From: Sphingomonas abietis
GTDB taxonomy: Bacteria; Pseudomonadota; Alphaproteobacteria; Sphingomonadales; Sphingomonadaceae
DNA: 64,000 bases
Direction of reading: 5' to 3'
Assembly: GCF_027625475.1 (NCBI RefSeq)
Contig: NZ_CP115174.1
Location: forward strand, 2,825,001 to 2,889,000
Shown here piece by piece: positions 54,089 to 63,439 of the stretch. The notes below the pieces were generated by a model, which had not been told where the DNA came from, searched no databases, and was given only the letters and a program-made list of their open reading frames with translations. The number at the start of each line of letters is the position of its first letter. The stretch's first letter is position 1. A program made the translations under genes and the position numbers.

Positions 54089-55006
54089 TCACGACGTTCC
54101 GCCGACCGCCCGATCGAACTCGTCGGCGAGCGTCAGCATGGTGCGGGCATGGCGATGCGCCACCGCCATCCGGTCGTTCCCATATCCGCCGCCCAATACG
54201 CTCGCCAACGGAATGCCGGCATCGATTGCCGAACGCATCACGAATCGATCGCGCGCCTCCAGCCCCGCATCGCTGAGCGCGAGACGGCCGAGGCGATCGG
54301 CCTCGTGCGGATCGACGCCGGCCTGATAGAAGATCAGATCGGGCCGCACGCCGGCGATCAGCGCGGGCAGATGCGCCTGCAACGCAGCGAGATAGGCGTC
54401 GTCGCCGGTGCCGTCCGGCAGCGCCACGTCGAGGTCGGACACCGCCTTGCGGGCCGGGAAATTCTTGTCGCCATGAATCGAGAAGGTGATGATGTCCGTG
54501 CGCCCCGCCGTCAGCGCGGCGGTGCCGTCGCCCTGGTGGACGTCGAGGTCGACGATCAGGATGCGCCCGGCATCGCCTTCCGCGATCAGCCGATGGGCCG
54601 CCACCGCCAGATCGTTGAACACGCAATAGCCGGCGCCGGTATCGTAGAGCGCATGATGGCTGCCGCCCGCGCCGTTGGCGGCGAAGCCGTGGCGCAGCGC
54701 CAGCCGGGCGGCGAGCCACGTTCCGCCCGGCGACATCGCCGCCCGGCGCGCGACGCGGGGCGTGATCGGGAAGCCGATCCGCCGCTCCTTCTCGGGCGGC
54801 ACCCGGCACGACAGCACCTCGTCGACATAATCGGGATCGTGGATCGCCTCGAGCCAGCCGCGCGGCATCGGCGCCGGCCGATACACCTCATAGGCCGCGC
54901 CGCGCTGGTCGAGCGCCATCGGCACGAGGCCATATTTGTCGAACAGCATCCCGGTTCCCGGCGCGCCGGGCGCGACATAATCGGGGTGGTGGACGAGGCG
55001 AAGCAT
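54089..55006 (-). CDS. Histone deacetylase-family deacylase (acetoin utilization/acetylpolyamine amidohydrolase type)
   Basis: A zinc-dependent deacylase of the arginase/deacetylase superfamily (305 aa). The catalytic His pair is in AGGSHHALYDTGAGYCVFND, the zinc ligands are in LIVDLDVHQGDGTAA and YQAGVDPHEADRLGRL, and GGGYGNDRM precedes the C-terminus. Bacterial members deacetylate acetylpolyamines or unknown substrates; acetylpolyamine use would fit the polyamine block elsewhere in this window, but that is speculation. GGGAGG lies just upstream of the ATG. The photolyase gene follows on the same strand. Confidence 0.88.
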   Translation of the reverse strand: MLRLVHHPDYVAPGAPGTGMLFDKYGLVPMALDQRGAAYEVYRPAPMPRGWLEAIHDPDYVDEVLSCRVPPEKERRIGFPITPRVARRAAMSPGGTWLAARLALRHGFAANGAGGSHHALYDTGAGYCVFNDLAVAAHRLIAEGDAGRILIVDLDVHQGDGTAALTAGRTDIITFSIHGDKNFPARKAVSDLDVALPDGTGDDAYLAALQAHLPALIAGVRPDLIFYQAGVDPHEADRLGRLALSDAGLEARDRFVMRSAIDAGIPLASVLGGGYGNDRMAVAHRHARTMLTLADEFDRAVGGTS

Positions 55007-55069
55007 TGGACCTCCCTAGCCTATCCCGCGCCGGCCCCGTAAGGGAGGCCGCGAAGCAGGAGAGCGCCC

Positions 55070-56032
55070 GTGACCGAGCCCAATGTCCGCCCGCCCTTTA
55101 TCCGGCCAGATGTCGCCGCCTTCACCCACTATGCGAATGCCATGCCCGGCCCGAGGCTGCACGAGATGGACGCGCCGAGCGCGCGCGCGATGATGCGCGC
55201 GATGGCCGGCGTCGCCGATCTCGAGACCGGCCCGATCGCGGTGAAGCGCGATCTCACGATGCCGGGGCCGGACGGCCCAATCGGCTTGCGCCTCTACGAT
55301 CGGCGCGAAAGCCGCGAGCCCGGGCCGGTGGTGGTCTTCTTCCACGGCGGCGGCTGGGTGGTCGGCGATCTCGACGGCTATGACTCGGCCTGCGCCGCCA
55401 TCGCGCGCGGGCTCGATCTGCCTGTGGTCTCGGTCGATTACCGGCTGGCGCCCGAGCATCGCTGGCCGGCCGCGCCCGACGATTGCGAGGCGGCCGCGCG
55501 CTGGATCGCAGCCGCCCCGGCCGAACTCGGACTCACGCCGACCGGCCTCGTCCTCGCCGGCGACAGCGCCGGCGGCAACCTCACCATCGTCACCGCGCTG
55601 GCGCTGCGCGACACGCCCGCCGCGCTGCCGGTGCTGGCGCAATGGGCGCTCTACCCGGCCGCCGACATGGTCAACCACTACCCGTCCTACAAGAATCTCG
55701 GCGAAGGCTTCGTGCTGACCGAGGAGACGATGCGCTGGTTCAACGACCATTACCGGCCGGATGTCAGCCACTGGCGCGCCTCGCCGATGCAAGCGGACTT
55801 TGCCGGCCTGCCGCCGGCGCTGGTGACGACCGCCGGTCTCGATCCGCTGCGCGATCAGGGCCGCGCCTATGCCGCGGCGCTCGCCCAGGCCGGCGTGGCG
55901 GTGAGCTATCGCGAGGCGATCGGCAACGTCCACGGCTTCCTCAACCTGCGCCGCGCGATCCCGTCCTCGGTGAAGGACGTCCAGACCAGCCTGATCGCCC
56001 TCAAAAGCCTGATCGAAGAGGTGACTGCATGA
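55070..56032 (+). CDS. Alpha/beta hydrolase, hormone-sensitive-lipase family
   Basis: A 320-residue esterase/lipase. The HSL-type oxyanion motif is VVFFHGGGWVVGDLDGYD, the nucleophile is in VLAGDSAGGNLTIV, the Asp in TAGLDPLRDQGRAYA and the His in GNVHGFLNLRRA. The start is GTG with AGGAGAG 6 nt upstream. Its stop overlaps the rppH ATG (ATGA), coupling the two genes. Natural substrate unknown. Confidence 0.9.
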   Translation: MTEPNVRPPFIRPDVAAFTHYANAMPGPRLHEMDAPSARAMMRAMAGVADLETGPIAVKRDLTMPGPDGPIGLRLYDRRESREPGPVVVFFHGGGWVVGDLDGYDSACAAIARGLDLPVVSVDYRLAPEHRWPAAPDDCEAAARWIAAAPAELGLTPTGLVLAGDSAGGNLTIVTALALRDTPAALPVLAQWALYPAADMVNHYPSYKNLGEGFVLTEETMRWFNDHYRPDVSHWRASPMQADFAGLPPALVTTAGLDPLRDQGRAYAAALAQAGVAVSYREAIGNVHGFLNLRRAIPSSVKDVQTSLIALKSLIEEVTA

Positions 56033-56511
56033 CCCACCCGAACCCCGCCGACCTGCCCTATCGCCCCGCCGCCGGCATCATGCTGCTCAACCATGAGGGC
56101 AAGGTGTTCGTCGGCCAGCGCCTCGATTCGAGCGTCGAGGCGTGGCAGATGCCGCAGGGCGGCATGGACCCCGGCGAGGATGCCGAAACCGCCGCGCTGC
56201 GTGAGCTGGAAGAAGAAACCGGCATCCCCGCCCGGCTGGTCGAGATCGTCGCGCGTGCCGCCGAGGATCTGGATTATGATCTTCCGGCCGATCTGGTCGG
56301 CAAATTGTGGAAGGGCAAATATCGCGGCCAGCGCCAGGCGTGGTTCCTGATGCGCTTCCTGGGCACTGACGACGATGTCGCGATCCAGACGGCGCATCCC
56401 GAGTTTCGGGCCTGGAAATGGGCCGAGCCGAATGAATTGCCGGACATGATCGTGCCGTTCAAGAAGACGCTCTACGAAAATGTGCTACGCGCCTTCGCGG
56501 ATCGGCTCTGA
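56029..56511 (+). CDS. rppH: RNA pyrophosphohydrolase (Nudix)
   Basis: RppH removes the 5' pyrophosphate of mRNA, triggering decay. The 160-residue protein has YRPAAGIMLLN, WQMPQGGMDPGED leading into the Nudix box GGMDPGEDAETAALRELEEE-T-G, and YRGQRQAWFLMRFLG, the RppH/IalA pattern. The ATG overlaps the stop of the esterase gene. Confidence 0.93.
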   Translation: MTHPNPADLPYRPAAGIMLLNHEGKVFVGQRLDSSVEAWQMPQGGMDPGEDAETAALRELEEETGIPARLVEIVARAAEDLDYDLPADLVGKLWKGKYRGQRQAWFLMRFLGTDDDVAIQTAHPEFRAWKWAEPNELPDMIVPFKKTLYENVLRAFADRL

Positions 56512-56536
56512 ACACGCCGAAGGGGGCTTTCCACAT

Positions 56537-57610
56537 ATGATCACGTACCGCCGTCTCCTCCTTCTGTGTCCCGCGATGATCGGGACCGCGGCCTCGGCGC
56601 AGGTCTTCGATCTGGACTCGCTCCACACCTTCGGGCCGCCGCCGCCGCCGGTCATCTGGCTGGCGCCACCACCGGCGAGCGGCTCGTTCGACACGCCGAA
56701 CGGGCCGGCCATCGCGACCTTGCTGATCCCGCCGCCGCCGAGCCCGGACGCGGTGGCGTTGCCGCCCGCCGCCCGCGCGATCCTCGAACAGGCGATGAAG
56801 GAGGGCAATCCGGCCACCTTCGCCGCCGCCGAGAAGCTGGCGCGCGAGGAATATCCGGCAGGCAGCTCGCAGATCGACGCGATGGCCGCCAAGAATGCCG
56901 CGCAGATCGCCGAGAAGCAGGCGGCCGACGCCCGCGCCAAATCCGATGCGCTCGCCGCCGCGAGCTTCCTCGACAATTGGAAGGGCGAGGTCGATCTCGG
57001 CGGCTCCTACACCAAGGGCAATTCGGACGCGGTGTCGGTCTATGGCGCGTTCAAGCTCAACAAGGACGGGCTGCGCTGGCGCCATGTGCTGTCCGCCCGC
57101 GCCGATTACGCCAAGAGCGCCGGCGCGCTGTCCACCGACAAGGACACCGCCGCCTATCAGCCGCAATATAAGCTCGGCGACCGGCTCTACGCCTACGGCC
57201 TCGGCCAGTTCGACCGCGACGAGGTGCTCGGCATCCGCTATCGCTTCACCGAGAGCGCGGGCCTCGGCTACACGGTCGCGCGCGGCAATAATTTCAAGCT
57301 CGACGTCGAAGCCGGCCCCGCCGTGCGCGAGACCCGCTATAATGGCCAGCCTCGCGACACCAAGCCGGCCGCCCGTGGATCGGTCAATTTCGACTGGAAG
57401 CCCAATCCCAATATCGAGCTGAGCAACCAGTCGGCGATCTACCTCGAACATGCCGACACCAACATCACCTCGACGACGGCGCTGACCTCCAAGCTGTTCG
57501 GGCCGATCAAGGGCCAGCTATCCTACAACGTCACCTATGAAGACGATGTGCCCGGGCAGGCCAAGAGCTTCGACACGATCACGGCGGCGTCGCTGGTCTA
57601 CAGTTTCTGA
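56537..57610 (+). CDS. DUF481 outer membrane protein (YdiY-like)
   Basis: A 357-residue envelope protein. A signal peptide (about 1-22, ending ASA) is followed by a proline-rich stretch (FGPPPPPVIWLAPPP), a helical region with many Ala/Lys (AAEKLAREEY to NAAQIAEKQAADARA) and a beta-barrel-like DUF481 domain with WKGEVDLGGSYTKGNSDA, and a C-terminal SLVYSF. DUF481 proteins include salt-induced outer membrane proteins, of unknown function. It starts 25 bp after rppH and may be cotranscribed. Confidence 0.86.
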   Translation: MITYRRLLLLCPAMIGTAASAQVFDLDSLHTFGPPPPPVIWLAPPPASGSFDTPNGPAIATLLIPPPPSPDAVALPPAARAILEQAMKEGNPATFAAAEKLAREEYPAGSSQIDAMAAKNAAQIAEKQAADARAKSDALAAASFLDNWKGEVDLGGSYTKGNSDAVSVYGAFKLNKDGLRWRHVLSARADYAKSAGALSTDKDTAAYQPQYKLGDRLYAYGLGQFDRDEVLGIRYRFTESAGLGYTVARGNNFKLDVEAGPAVRETRYNGQPRDTKPAARGSVNFDWKPNPNIELSNQSAIYLEHADTNITSTTALTSKLFGPIKGQLSYNVTYEDDVPGQAKSFDTITAASLVYSF

Positions 57611-57660
57611 GGCTGACGCCGACCGGAGGCCCCGGAGGCATGGGCTGATCCCCCCCTGGA

Positions 57661-57746
57661 TCCGTTAGTGCCGAGCGAAGTCTAGGTACGTGCCCCACGC
57701 GTGGCCTTTGCGGCCGGTCCCTCGACTTCGCCCCGGGGCGAACGGA
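57661..57746. repeat. Family A palindromic repeat (A10), diverged
   Basis: TCCGTTAGTGCCGAGCGAAG and GACTTCGCCCCGGGGCGAAC mark the arms; several substitutions interrupt the palindrome. It lies between the DUF481 and M20 hydrolase genes. Confidence 0.75.
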
Positions 57747-57833
57747 AAGACGATAGTCGCCCATGGCCTGACCGCCTGAACGATCGAGCCTGCGGGTTTG
57801 CCCGCCGTCGCGCTTTCGGGCTAATGGTGGCCG

Positions 57834-59045
57834 ATGTCACCCCTTCGCACCGAGCAGCACGCCGTCCTCGATCGCGCGGCGGATCAGCCGATGCTCGCCC
57901 AGACGCTCGACTGGGCGGCGATCAACAGCGGCACCGCCCATCTCGCCGGCCTGTCCGCGGTGGCCGGCAAGCTGGCCGACGCCTTTGCCGCGCTACCCGG
58001 CACGGTGTCGCTGCTGGATGCCGATCCGGTCGAATCGATCCTGCCGGATGGCGCCGTCCGCATCAGCGAACGCGGTCGCAACCTGCATGTCGCGGTGCGG
58101 CCGGAGGCCCCCGTCCAGCTGCTGCTGACCGGCCATATGGATACCGTGTTCGGCGTCGATCATGCCTTCCAGACGATCCGCACGCTCGACGATGGCCGCA
58201 TCAACGGCCCCGGCGTCGCCGACATGAAGGGCGGCATCGCGATCATCCTCGCCACGCTCAAGGGGCTGGAGGCCAGCCCGCTCGCCGCCCGCATCGGCTA
58301 TGAGGTGGTGATCAATTCGGACGAGGAGACCGGCTCGCACGGCTCGGCCGCGCTGATCGCCCGCGCCGCCCAGGGCAAGGCCGCGGCGCTGACCTACGAA
58401 CCGGCGGCGACGCCAGAGGGTCTGCTGGCCGGCGCGCGTCCCGGCAGCGGCAATTTCTCGATCGTCGTCACCGGCCGCAGCGCCCATGCCGGCCGCAACC
58501 CTGAGGATGGCCGCAACGCCGTGCTCGCGGCCGCCGATCTCGCGCTCCGCCTCGCCCGCGCCAAAGGCCCGAACCTCTCGGTCAACGCCGCCAAGATCGA
58601 GGGCGGCGGGCCGAACAACGTCGTGCCCGATCATGCCGTGCTGCGCATCAACATGCGGCCCAGGACGCCCGAAGACGAGACGCGCGCGCGCAACCATATC
58701 GATGCCGCGATCGCAGCGGTCGCGATCGAACATGACGTCCATGTCCATCTGCACGGCGGCTTCGCCCGCCCGCCCAAGCCGCTGGACGCCGCCGCCGAAC
58801 GGCTGTTCGGGCTGGTCCGCGATTGCGGCGCGCGGCTCGGCCAGACCATCGCCTGGGCGCCGTCCGGCGGCGTCTGCGACGGCAACAATATCGCGGCGCA
58901 GGGCGTCCCCGTGGTCGACACCATGGGCGTGCGCGGCGGTGCCATTCACTCAGGGGAGGAATTTCTGATCGTCGAGAGCCTGGCCGAACGCGCCCGCCTG
59001 TCCACCCTCGTGCTGCTCGAACTGGCCGAGCGGGGCCGCCCGTGA
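57834..59045 (+). CDS. M20-family metallohydrolase of the ast cluster
   Basis: An M20 peptidase-family hydrolase (403 aa). Zinc ligands and catalytic residues are in LLTGHMDTVFGVD, GPGVADMKGGIAI and INSDEETGSHGS; the dimerisation domain has GRSAHAGRNPEDGRNAV; VRGGAIHSGEEFLIV near the end supplies the last His. Such enzymes cleave amide bonds of small N-acyl amino acids. It is GTGA-coupled to astA, so it may replace AstE (a different, M14-like family) as the last-step desuccinylase of arginine succinyltransferase catabolism. That assignment is inference. Confidence 0.85.
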   Translation: MSPLRTEQHAVLDRAADQPMLAQTLDWAAINSGTAHLAGLSAVAGKLADAFAALPGTVSLLDADPVESILPDGAVRISERGRNLHVAVRPEAPVQLLLTGHMDTVFGVDHAFQTIRTLDDGRINGPGVADMKGGIAIILATLKGLEASPLAARIGYEVVINSDEETGSHGSAALIARAAQGKAAALTYEPAATPEGLLAGARPGSGNFSIVVTGRSAHAGRNPEDGRNAVLAAADLALRLARAKGPNLSVNAAKIEGGGPNNVVPDHAVLRINMRPRTPEDETRARNHIDAAIAAVAIEHDVHVHLHGGFARPPKPLDAAAERLFGLVRDCGARLGQTIAWAPSGGVCDGNNIAAQGVPVVDTMGVRGGAIHSGEEFLIVESLAERARLSTLVLLELAERGRP

Positions 59046-60058
59046 GCGGCTTCCGCATCCGCGCCTCGCGCCCCGAGGATCTCGAAAGCCTCTACGAGAT
59101 GGCGAAGCTGACCGGCGGCGGCTTCACCAACCTGCCGCCCGATCGCGACGCGCTTTCCGCCAAGCTCGCCCGCTCCGCCGCCGCCTTCGGCAAGCAGGAG
59201 GAGAGCACCGGCGACGACGTGTATCTGCTGATGCTGGAGAAGGTCGAGACCGGCCAGGTGATCGGCACCGGGCAGGTCTTCTCGACGATCGGCAATCGCT
59301 GGCCCTTCTACAGCTATCGCACCGGCGTACTGAGCCAGTCGAGCCAGGAGCTCGGCCGCACCTTCCGCGCCGAGATGCTCAACCTCACCACCGATTATGA
59401 GGGCACCACCGAGGTCGGCGGCCTGTTCCTGCACCCGCGCGAACGCGCCGGCGGGCTCGGCCTGCTGCTCGCCCGCTCGCGCTACCTGTTCATCCGCCAG
59501 CACCGCCAGCGCTTCGCCGACCGGGTGATCGCCGAGCTGCGCGGGGTGATCGACGAGGCCGGCGGATCGCCCTTCTGGGATGGCCTCGCCGGCAAATTCT
59601 TCGGCATGAGCTTCCAGGAGGCGGACCAGTTCAACGCCGTCCACGGCAACCAGTTCATCGCCGATCTGATGCCCAAGCACCCGATCTACACCGCCATGCT
59701 GCCCGATACGGCCCGCGCCGTGATGGGGATGCCGCACCCGACCGGCCGCGCCGCGATGCGGATGCTGGAGAGCGAGGGCTTCCACCACGAGGGCTATATC
59801 GACATCTTCGACGGCGGCCCGACCATGGCAGCGGCGACCGACAGCATCCGATCGGTGCGCGACGCCAAGACGGCGACGCTGGCGGCCACCGATGCCAAGG
59901 GCGGCCAGCATGGCCTCGTCGCCAAGGGCCGGCTGACCGATTTCGTCTGCGTCAACGCGACGATCGAGCATCGCGGCGCCGACACCGCGATCGATGCGGC
60001 GAGCGCCGCACTGCTCGGCATCTCGCCCGGCCATGAGATCACCTATGTCGCGCGGTAA
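59042..60058 (+). CDS. astA: Arginine N-succinyltransferase
   Basis: AstA transfers succinyl from succinyl-CoA to arginine, starting the AST catabolic pathway. The 338-residue protein matches the family: FRIRASRPEDLESLYEMAKLTGGGFTNLP in pieces (RPEDLESLYEMAKLTGGGFT), SQELGRTFRAEMLNLTTDYEGTTEVGGLFLHP (ELGRTFRAE, TEVGGLFLHP), PFWDGLAGKFFGMSF and HGNQFIADLMPKHPIY. The start is GTG, overlapping the stop of the M20 gene. Confidence 0.94.
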   Translation: MSGFRIRASRPEDLESLYEMAKLTGGGFTNLPPDRDALSAKLARSAAAFGKQEESTGDDVYLLMLEKVETGQVIGTGQVFSTIGNRWPFYSYRTGVLSQSSQELGRTFRAEMLNLTTDYEGTTEVGGLFLHPRERAGGLGLLLARSRYLFIRQHRQRFADRVIAELRGVIDEAGGSPFWDGLAGKFFGMSFQEADQFNAVHGNQFIADLMPKHPIYTAMLPDTARAVMGMPHPTGRAAMRMLESEGFHHEGYIDIFDGGPTMAAATDSIRSVRDAKTATLAATDAKGGQHGLVAKGRLTDFVCVNATIEHRGADTAIDAASAALLGISPGHEITYVAR

Positions 60059-60068
60059 TCTCGCCTCT

Positions 60069-60137
60069 CCGTTCGTGTCGAGCGAAGTCGAGACATGTTG
60101 CGCGTCACGTCCCTCGACTTCGCTCGGGACGAACGGG
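60069..60137. repeat. Family A palindromic repeat (A11), abutting the astB start
   Basis: Arms CCGTTCGTGTCGAGCGAAGT and ACTTCGCTCGGGACGAACGG, 69 bp with a shortened centre. It ends 7 bp before the GTG start of astB, so the trailing GGGGG of the right arm is where the ribosome site would be. Confidence 0.88.
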
Positions 60138-60144
60138 GGTATTT

Positions 60145-61404
60145 GTGGCTGATCTGATCGAAATCAATTTCGACGGCATCGTCGGGCCGACCCACAATTA
60201 TGGCGGCCTCAGTCTCGGCAATCTCGCGTCGAAGAAGAATGCCGGCCAGACCTCCCGCCCCCGCGCCGCCGCGTTGCAGGGGCTGGCCAAGATGCGCGCC
60301 AACCTCGCGCTCGGGCTGACCCAGGGCATCCTGCTGCCGCATCGCCGACCCGACGGTGCGTGGCTCGATACGCTCGCCACCGACGCGGCCAGCGCCGGCC
60401 CGCTCTGGGCGGCCGCGACCTCGGCTTCGGCGATGTGGGCAGCCAACGCCGCGACCGTCTCGCCCGCGCCCGATGCCGCCGACGGCCGTTGCCACCTCAG
60501 CGTCGCCAATCTCGTCACCATGCCGCATCGCAGCCACGAATGGCCCGGCACGCTGGCGCAGCTTGAGATCGCCTTCGCCAACGACGCCTTCGCGGTCCAC
60601 GGCCCCGTCCCCGCGCCATTCGGAGACGAGGGCGCGGCCAATCATATGCGCCTGTGCGACCATCATGGCGCGTCCGGCGTCGAGGTGTTCGTCTATGGCG
60701 AGGCGGGCGGCCCCTTCCCGGCCCGCCAGCACCTTCAGGCCAGCGCCGCCATCGCGCGACGCCATGGGCTCGCCGACGCCCTGTTCGTCCGCCAGTCCAA
60801 TGAGGCGATCGCCGCCGGCGCCTTCCACAATGACGTCGTCGCCGTCGCCAACGAGCGCGTGCTGTTCGCCCACGAGCAGGCCTTCGCCGACAAGCACCGC
60901 TTCTTCGCCGATCTGCGCGCGCGCCTGCCCTCGGTCGAGATCGTGGAGGTGCCGGCAGACGCCGTCAGCCTCGAAGACGCCATCGCCAGCTATTTGTTCA
61001 ACGCCCAGCTGGTTACGCTGCCCGCCAATGGACCCTATGGCGCCGGCATGGCGCTGATCCTGCCCAGCGAGGCGCAGGGCGTCGGCCGGGTCTGGGCATG
61101 GCTGGAGGCGCTGATCGCCGGGAATGGCCCGATCCGCCGCCTGATCCCGGTCGATGTGCGCGAGTCCATGGCCAATGGCGGCGGCCCCGCCTGCCTACGG
61201 CTCCGCGTGGTGTGCGATCCGGCGACGGTCGATCCGCGTTTCCTGGTGGACGACGCCAAGCTCGATCGGCTGGCCGCCGTGATCGAGGCGCATTGGCCCG
61301 AGCATGTCAGCCCCGAAGAGATCGCCACGCTCGGCCCATGGCCGGAAGCGGTCGCCGCACGCGTCGCCTTGCTGGACGCATTGGATCTCGCCGAACTGAT
61401 CTGA
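60145..61404 (+). CDS. astB: N-succinylarginine dihydrolase
   Basis: AstB hydrolyses N2-succinylarginine to succinylornithine, CO2 and ammonia. The 419-residue protein carries FDGIVGPTHNYGGLSLGN, LSVANLVTMPHRSHEWPG, the catalytic Glu in DEGAANHMRL, His in AFHNDVVAVANERV and the nucleophile Cys in GGGPACLRLRVV. The start is GTG (MADLIEINFDG). astC and astD, which complete the usual pathway, are not in the window. Confidence 0.95.
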   Translation: MADLIEINFDGIVGPTHNYGGLSLGNLASKKNAGQTSRPRAAALQGLAKMRANLALGLTQGILLPHRRPDGAWLDTLATDAASAGPLWAAATSASAMWAANAATVSPAPDAADGRCHLSVANLVTMPHRSHEWPGTLAQLEIAFANDAFAVHGPVPAPFGDEGAANHMRLCDHHGASGVEVFVYGEAGGPFPARQHLQASAAIARRHGLADALFVRQSNEAIAAGAFHNDVVAVANERVLFAHEQAFADKHRFFADLRARLPSVEIVEVPADAVSLEDAIASYLFNAQLVTLPANGPYGAGMALILPSEAQGVGRVWAWLEALIAGNGPIRRLIPVDVRESMANGGGPACLRLRVVCDPATVDPRFLVDDAKLDRLAAVIEAHWPEHVSPEEIATLGPWPEAVAARVALLDALDLAELI

Positions 61405-61449
61405 AACAAAGCGGTCGCGGCACCGGGCGCTTGGCGCTATGGCCGCGCC

Positions 61450-62775
61450 ATGCATGACATTCATATCATCGGCGGCGGCCTCGCCGGGTCCGAAGCCGCG
61501 TGGCAGCTCGCCGAAGCCGGCTTCAAGGTGCGCCTTTCCGAAATGCGCGGCGTCGAGGGCACGCCCGCCCACCATACCGACGATCTCGCCGAACTGGTCT
61601 GCTCGAACAGCTTCCGGTCGGACGACGCCGAGAAGAATGCGGTCGGCCTGCTCCATGAGGAGATGCGGACGCTGGGATCGCTGATCCTGCGCGAGGGCGA
61701 TGCCCACCGCGTGCCCGCCGGATCGGCGCTGGCGATGGATCGCGACGGCTTCTCCGCCGGCGTCACCGCCGCGATCACCGCCCATCCCAACATCGAACTG
61801 GTCCGCGAGCGGATCGACGCGCTGCCGGACGGGCCAGCGATCATCGCCACCGGCCCGCTCACCGCCGCCAATCTCGCCGGCGCGATCGCCGCCGAGACCG
61901 GGCAGGACGCGCTCGCCTTCTTCGACGCCATCGCCCCGATCGTCCACCGCGACAGCATCGACATGGAAACCTGCTGGTTCCAGTCGCGCTGGAACAAGGG
62001 CGACGGCAAGGATTACATCAACTGCCCGATGAACCGGGAGGAGTATGACGCCTTCATCCAGGCGCTGCTCGACGGCGAGAAGACCGAGTTCAAGCAGTGG
62101 GAAAAGGACACCCCCTATTTCGACGGCTGCATGCCGATCGAGGTGATGGCGTCGCGCGGCAAGGAGACGCTGCGCCACGGCCCGATGAAGCCGGTCGGCC
62201 TCGACGATCCGCGCACCGGGCGCTGGCCCTGCGCCGTCGTCCAGCTGCGGCAGGATAATGCGCTGGGCACGCTGTGGAACATCGTCGGCTTCCAGACCAA
62301 GCTCAAGCATGCCGAGCAGGTCCGCATCTTCCGGATGATCCCCGGCCTCCAGAATGCCGAGTTCGCGCGGCTGGGCGGCCTGCATCGCAACACCTTCCTG
62401 CGCTCGCCGGTGCTGCTCGACGACACCTTCCGCCTGAAGAGCCGCCTCCATGTGCGCTTCGCGGGCCAGATCACCGGCTGCGAGGGCTATGTCGAGAGCG
62501 CCGCGATCGGGCTGCTGGCGGGGCGCTTCGCCGCCGCCGAGCTGGCCGGCCGCACGCTGGCGCCGCCCCCGCCGACGACGGCGCTGGGCGCGCTGCTCGG
62601 CCACATCACCGGGGGCGGCGAGGCCGACACCTATCAGCCGATGAACGTCAATTTCGGGCTGTTCCCGCCGTTCGAATCGCTGCCGCGCAAGGCCGATCGC
62701 AAGCTCGCCTACACCAATCGCGCCCGCGCCGATCTGGCGACGTGGCAGGAAGAGATCGCGGCAGTGCCCGCTTAA
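61450..62775 (+). CDS. trmFO: Methylenetetrahydrofolate-tRNA-(uracil-5-)-methyltransferase (TrmFO)
   Basis: TrmFO makes ribothymidine at tRNA position 54 using methylenetetrahydrofolate and FAD. The 441-residue protein begins with the FAD motif [19 protein letters not shown], has [20 protein letters not shown] with the first active-site Cys, and [25 protein letters not shown] (as [14 protein letters not shown]) with the second Cys, then [14 protein letters not shown] and [20 protein letters not shown]. It is 45 bp after astB. Confidence 0.95.
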   Translation: MHDIHIIGGGLAGSEAAWQLAEAGFKVRLSEMRGVEGTPAHHTDDLAELVCSNSFRSDDAEKNAVGLLHEEMRTLGSLILREGDAHRVPAGSALAMDRDGFSAGVTAAITAHPNIELVRERIDALPDGPAIIATGPLTAANLAGAIAAETGQDALAFFDAIAPIVHRDSIDMETCWFQSRWNKGDGKDYINCPMNREEYDAFIQALLDGEKTEFKQWEKDTPYFDGCMPIEVMASRGKETLRHGPMKPVGLDDPRTGRWPCAVVQLRQDNALGTLWNIVGFQTKLKHAEQVRIFRMIPGLQNAEFARLGGLHRNTFLRSPVLLDDTFRLKSRLHVRFAGQITGCEGYVESAAIGLLAGRFAAAELAGRTLAPPPPTTALGALLGHITGGGEADTYQPMNVNFGLFPPFESLPRKADRKLAYTNRARADLATWQEEIAAVPA

Positions 62776-62780
62776 GCAAA

Positions 62781-62862
62781 CTGTGCTCCTGCAAAAGCAG
62801 GAGCACAGAGCCTCAGGCGTGGCCGCTCCTCACCTGGGCTCCTGCCTCCGCAGGAGCACGGG
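62781..62862. repeat. Family B palindromic repeat (B4)
   Basis: Arms CTGTGCTCCTGCAAAAGCAG and CTCCTGCCTCCGCAGGAGCA, between the convergent trmFO and EF-hand genes. Confidence 0.82.
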
Positions 62863-62894
62863 AAGCCCAACATTCCACCGCATGCCGGCCCGCC

Positions 62895-63386
62895 CTAACC
62901 ATTATCCTCCCCGCTATCCGTCGCCGCCGGCGCCGCCTGGCCGGCCGGCGGGCAGCGCGGCCTGGCCTTGCGGACCACCCGCGTCGTCGCGAACTCCTGG
63001 GGGTCGAGCGCGCCCGATCGGTCGGCGTCGGCGGCGGCGAACTTGGCCTCGCCCTTCACCGCATATTCGTCGAACGACAATTTGCCGTCGCCATTGCTAT
63101 CGAGCTTGGCGAAGTTGCGGCGGCGGGCGGCGAGATATTCGTCGCGATCGATCTTGCCATCCTTGTTGTGATCGGATCGGCTGAACCGCTTCTGCTCGCG
63201 GGTCTGCTCGGTGGCCTGGGGCGCATCCACTGCCACCGGCGCGGTGGCGACCGGCGCGGCGAAAGCCTGGGCCAGTACCGGCGGCGGCGGAATATGCTCG
63301 TCCCGACTGGCGAGGCCGGTCCAGATCAGGAACCCGGCCGTCACCAGAAACAACGCCGATGCCACCCCCGCGAGATATCGCCACAT
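62895..63386 (-). CDS. Membrane-anchored EF-hand protein
   Basis: A 163-residue protein with one N-terminal hydrophobic segment (about 4-24) that is an anchor or signal peptide, a Pro/Ala-rich linker and three EF-hand loops: DHNKDGKIDRDE (about 72-83), DSNGDGKLSFDE (about 96-107) and DADRSGALDPQE (about 119-130). A cysteine-containing tail follows. Calcium binding outside the cytoplasm is likely. Partner unknown. Confidence 0.85.
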   Translation of the reverse strand: MWRYLAGVASALFLVTAGFLIWTGLASRDEHIPPPPVLAQAFAAPVATAPVAVDAPQATEQTREQKRFSRSDHNKDGKIDRDEYLAARRRNFAKLDSNGDGKLSFDEYAVKGEAKFAAADADRSGALDPQEFATTRVVRKARPRCPPAGQAAPAATDSGEDNG

Positions 63387-63439
63387 CGCTCGACCTCCCC
63401 AGACCTCCCCCGATGCGGCGAGCCTAGCGCGCCATGACG

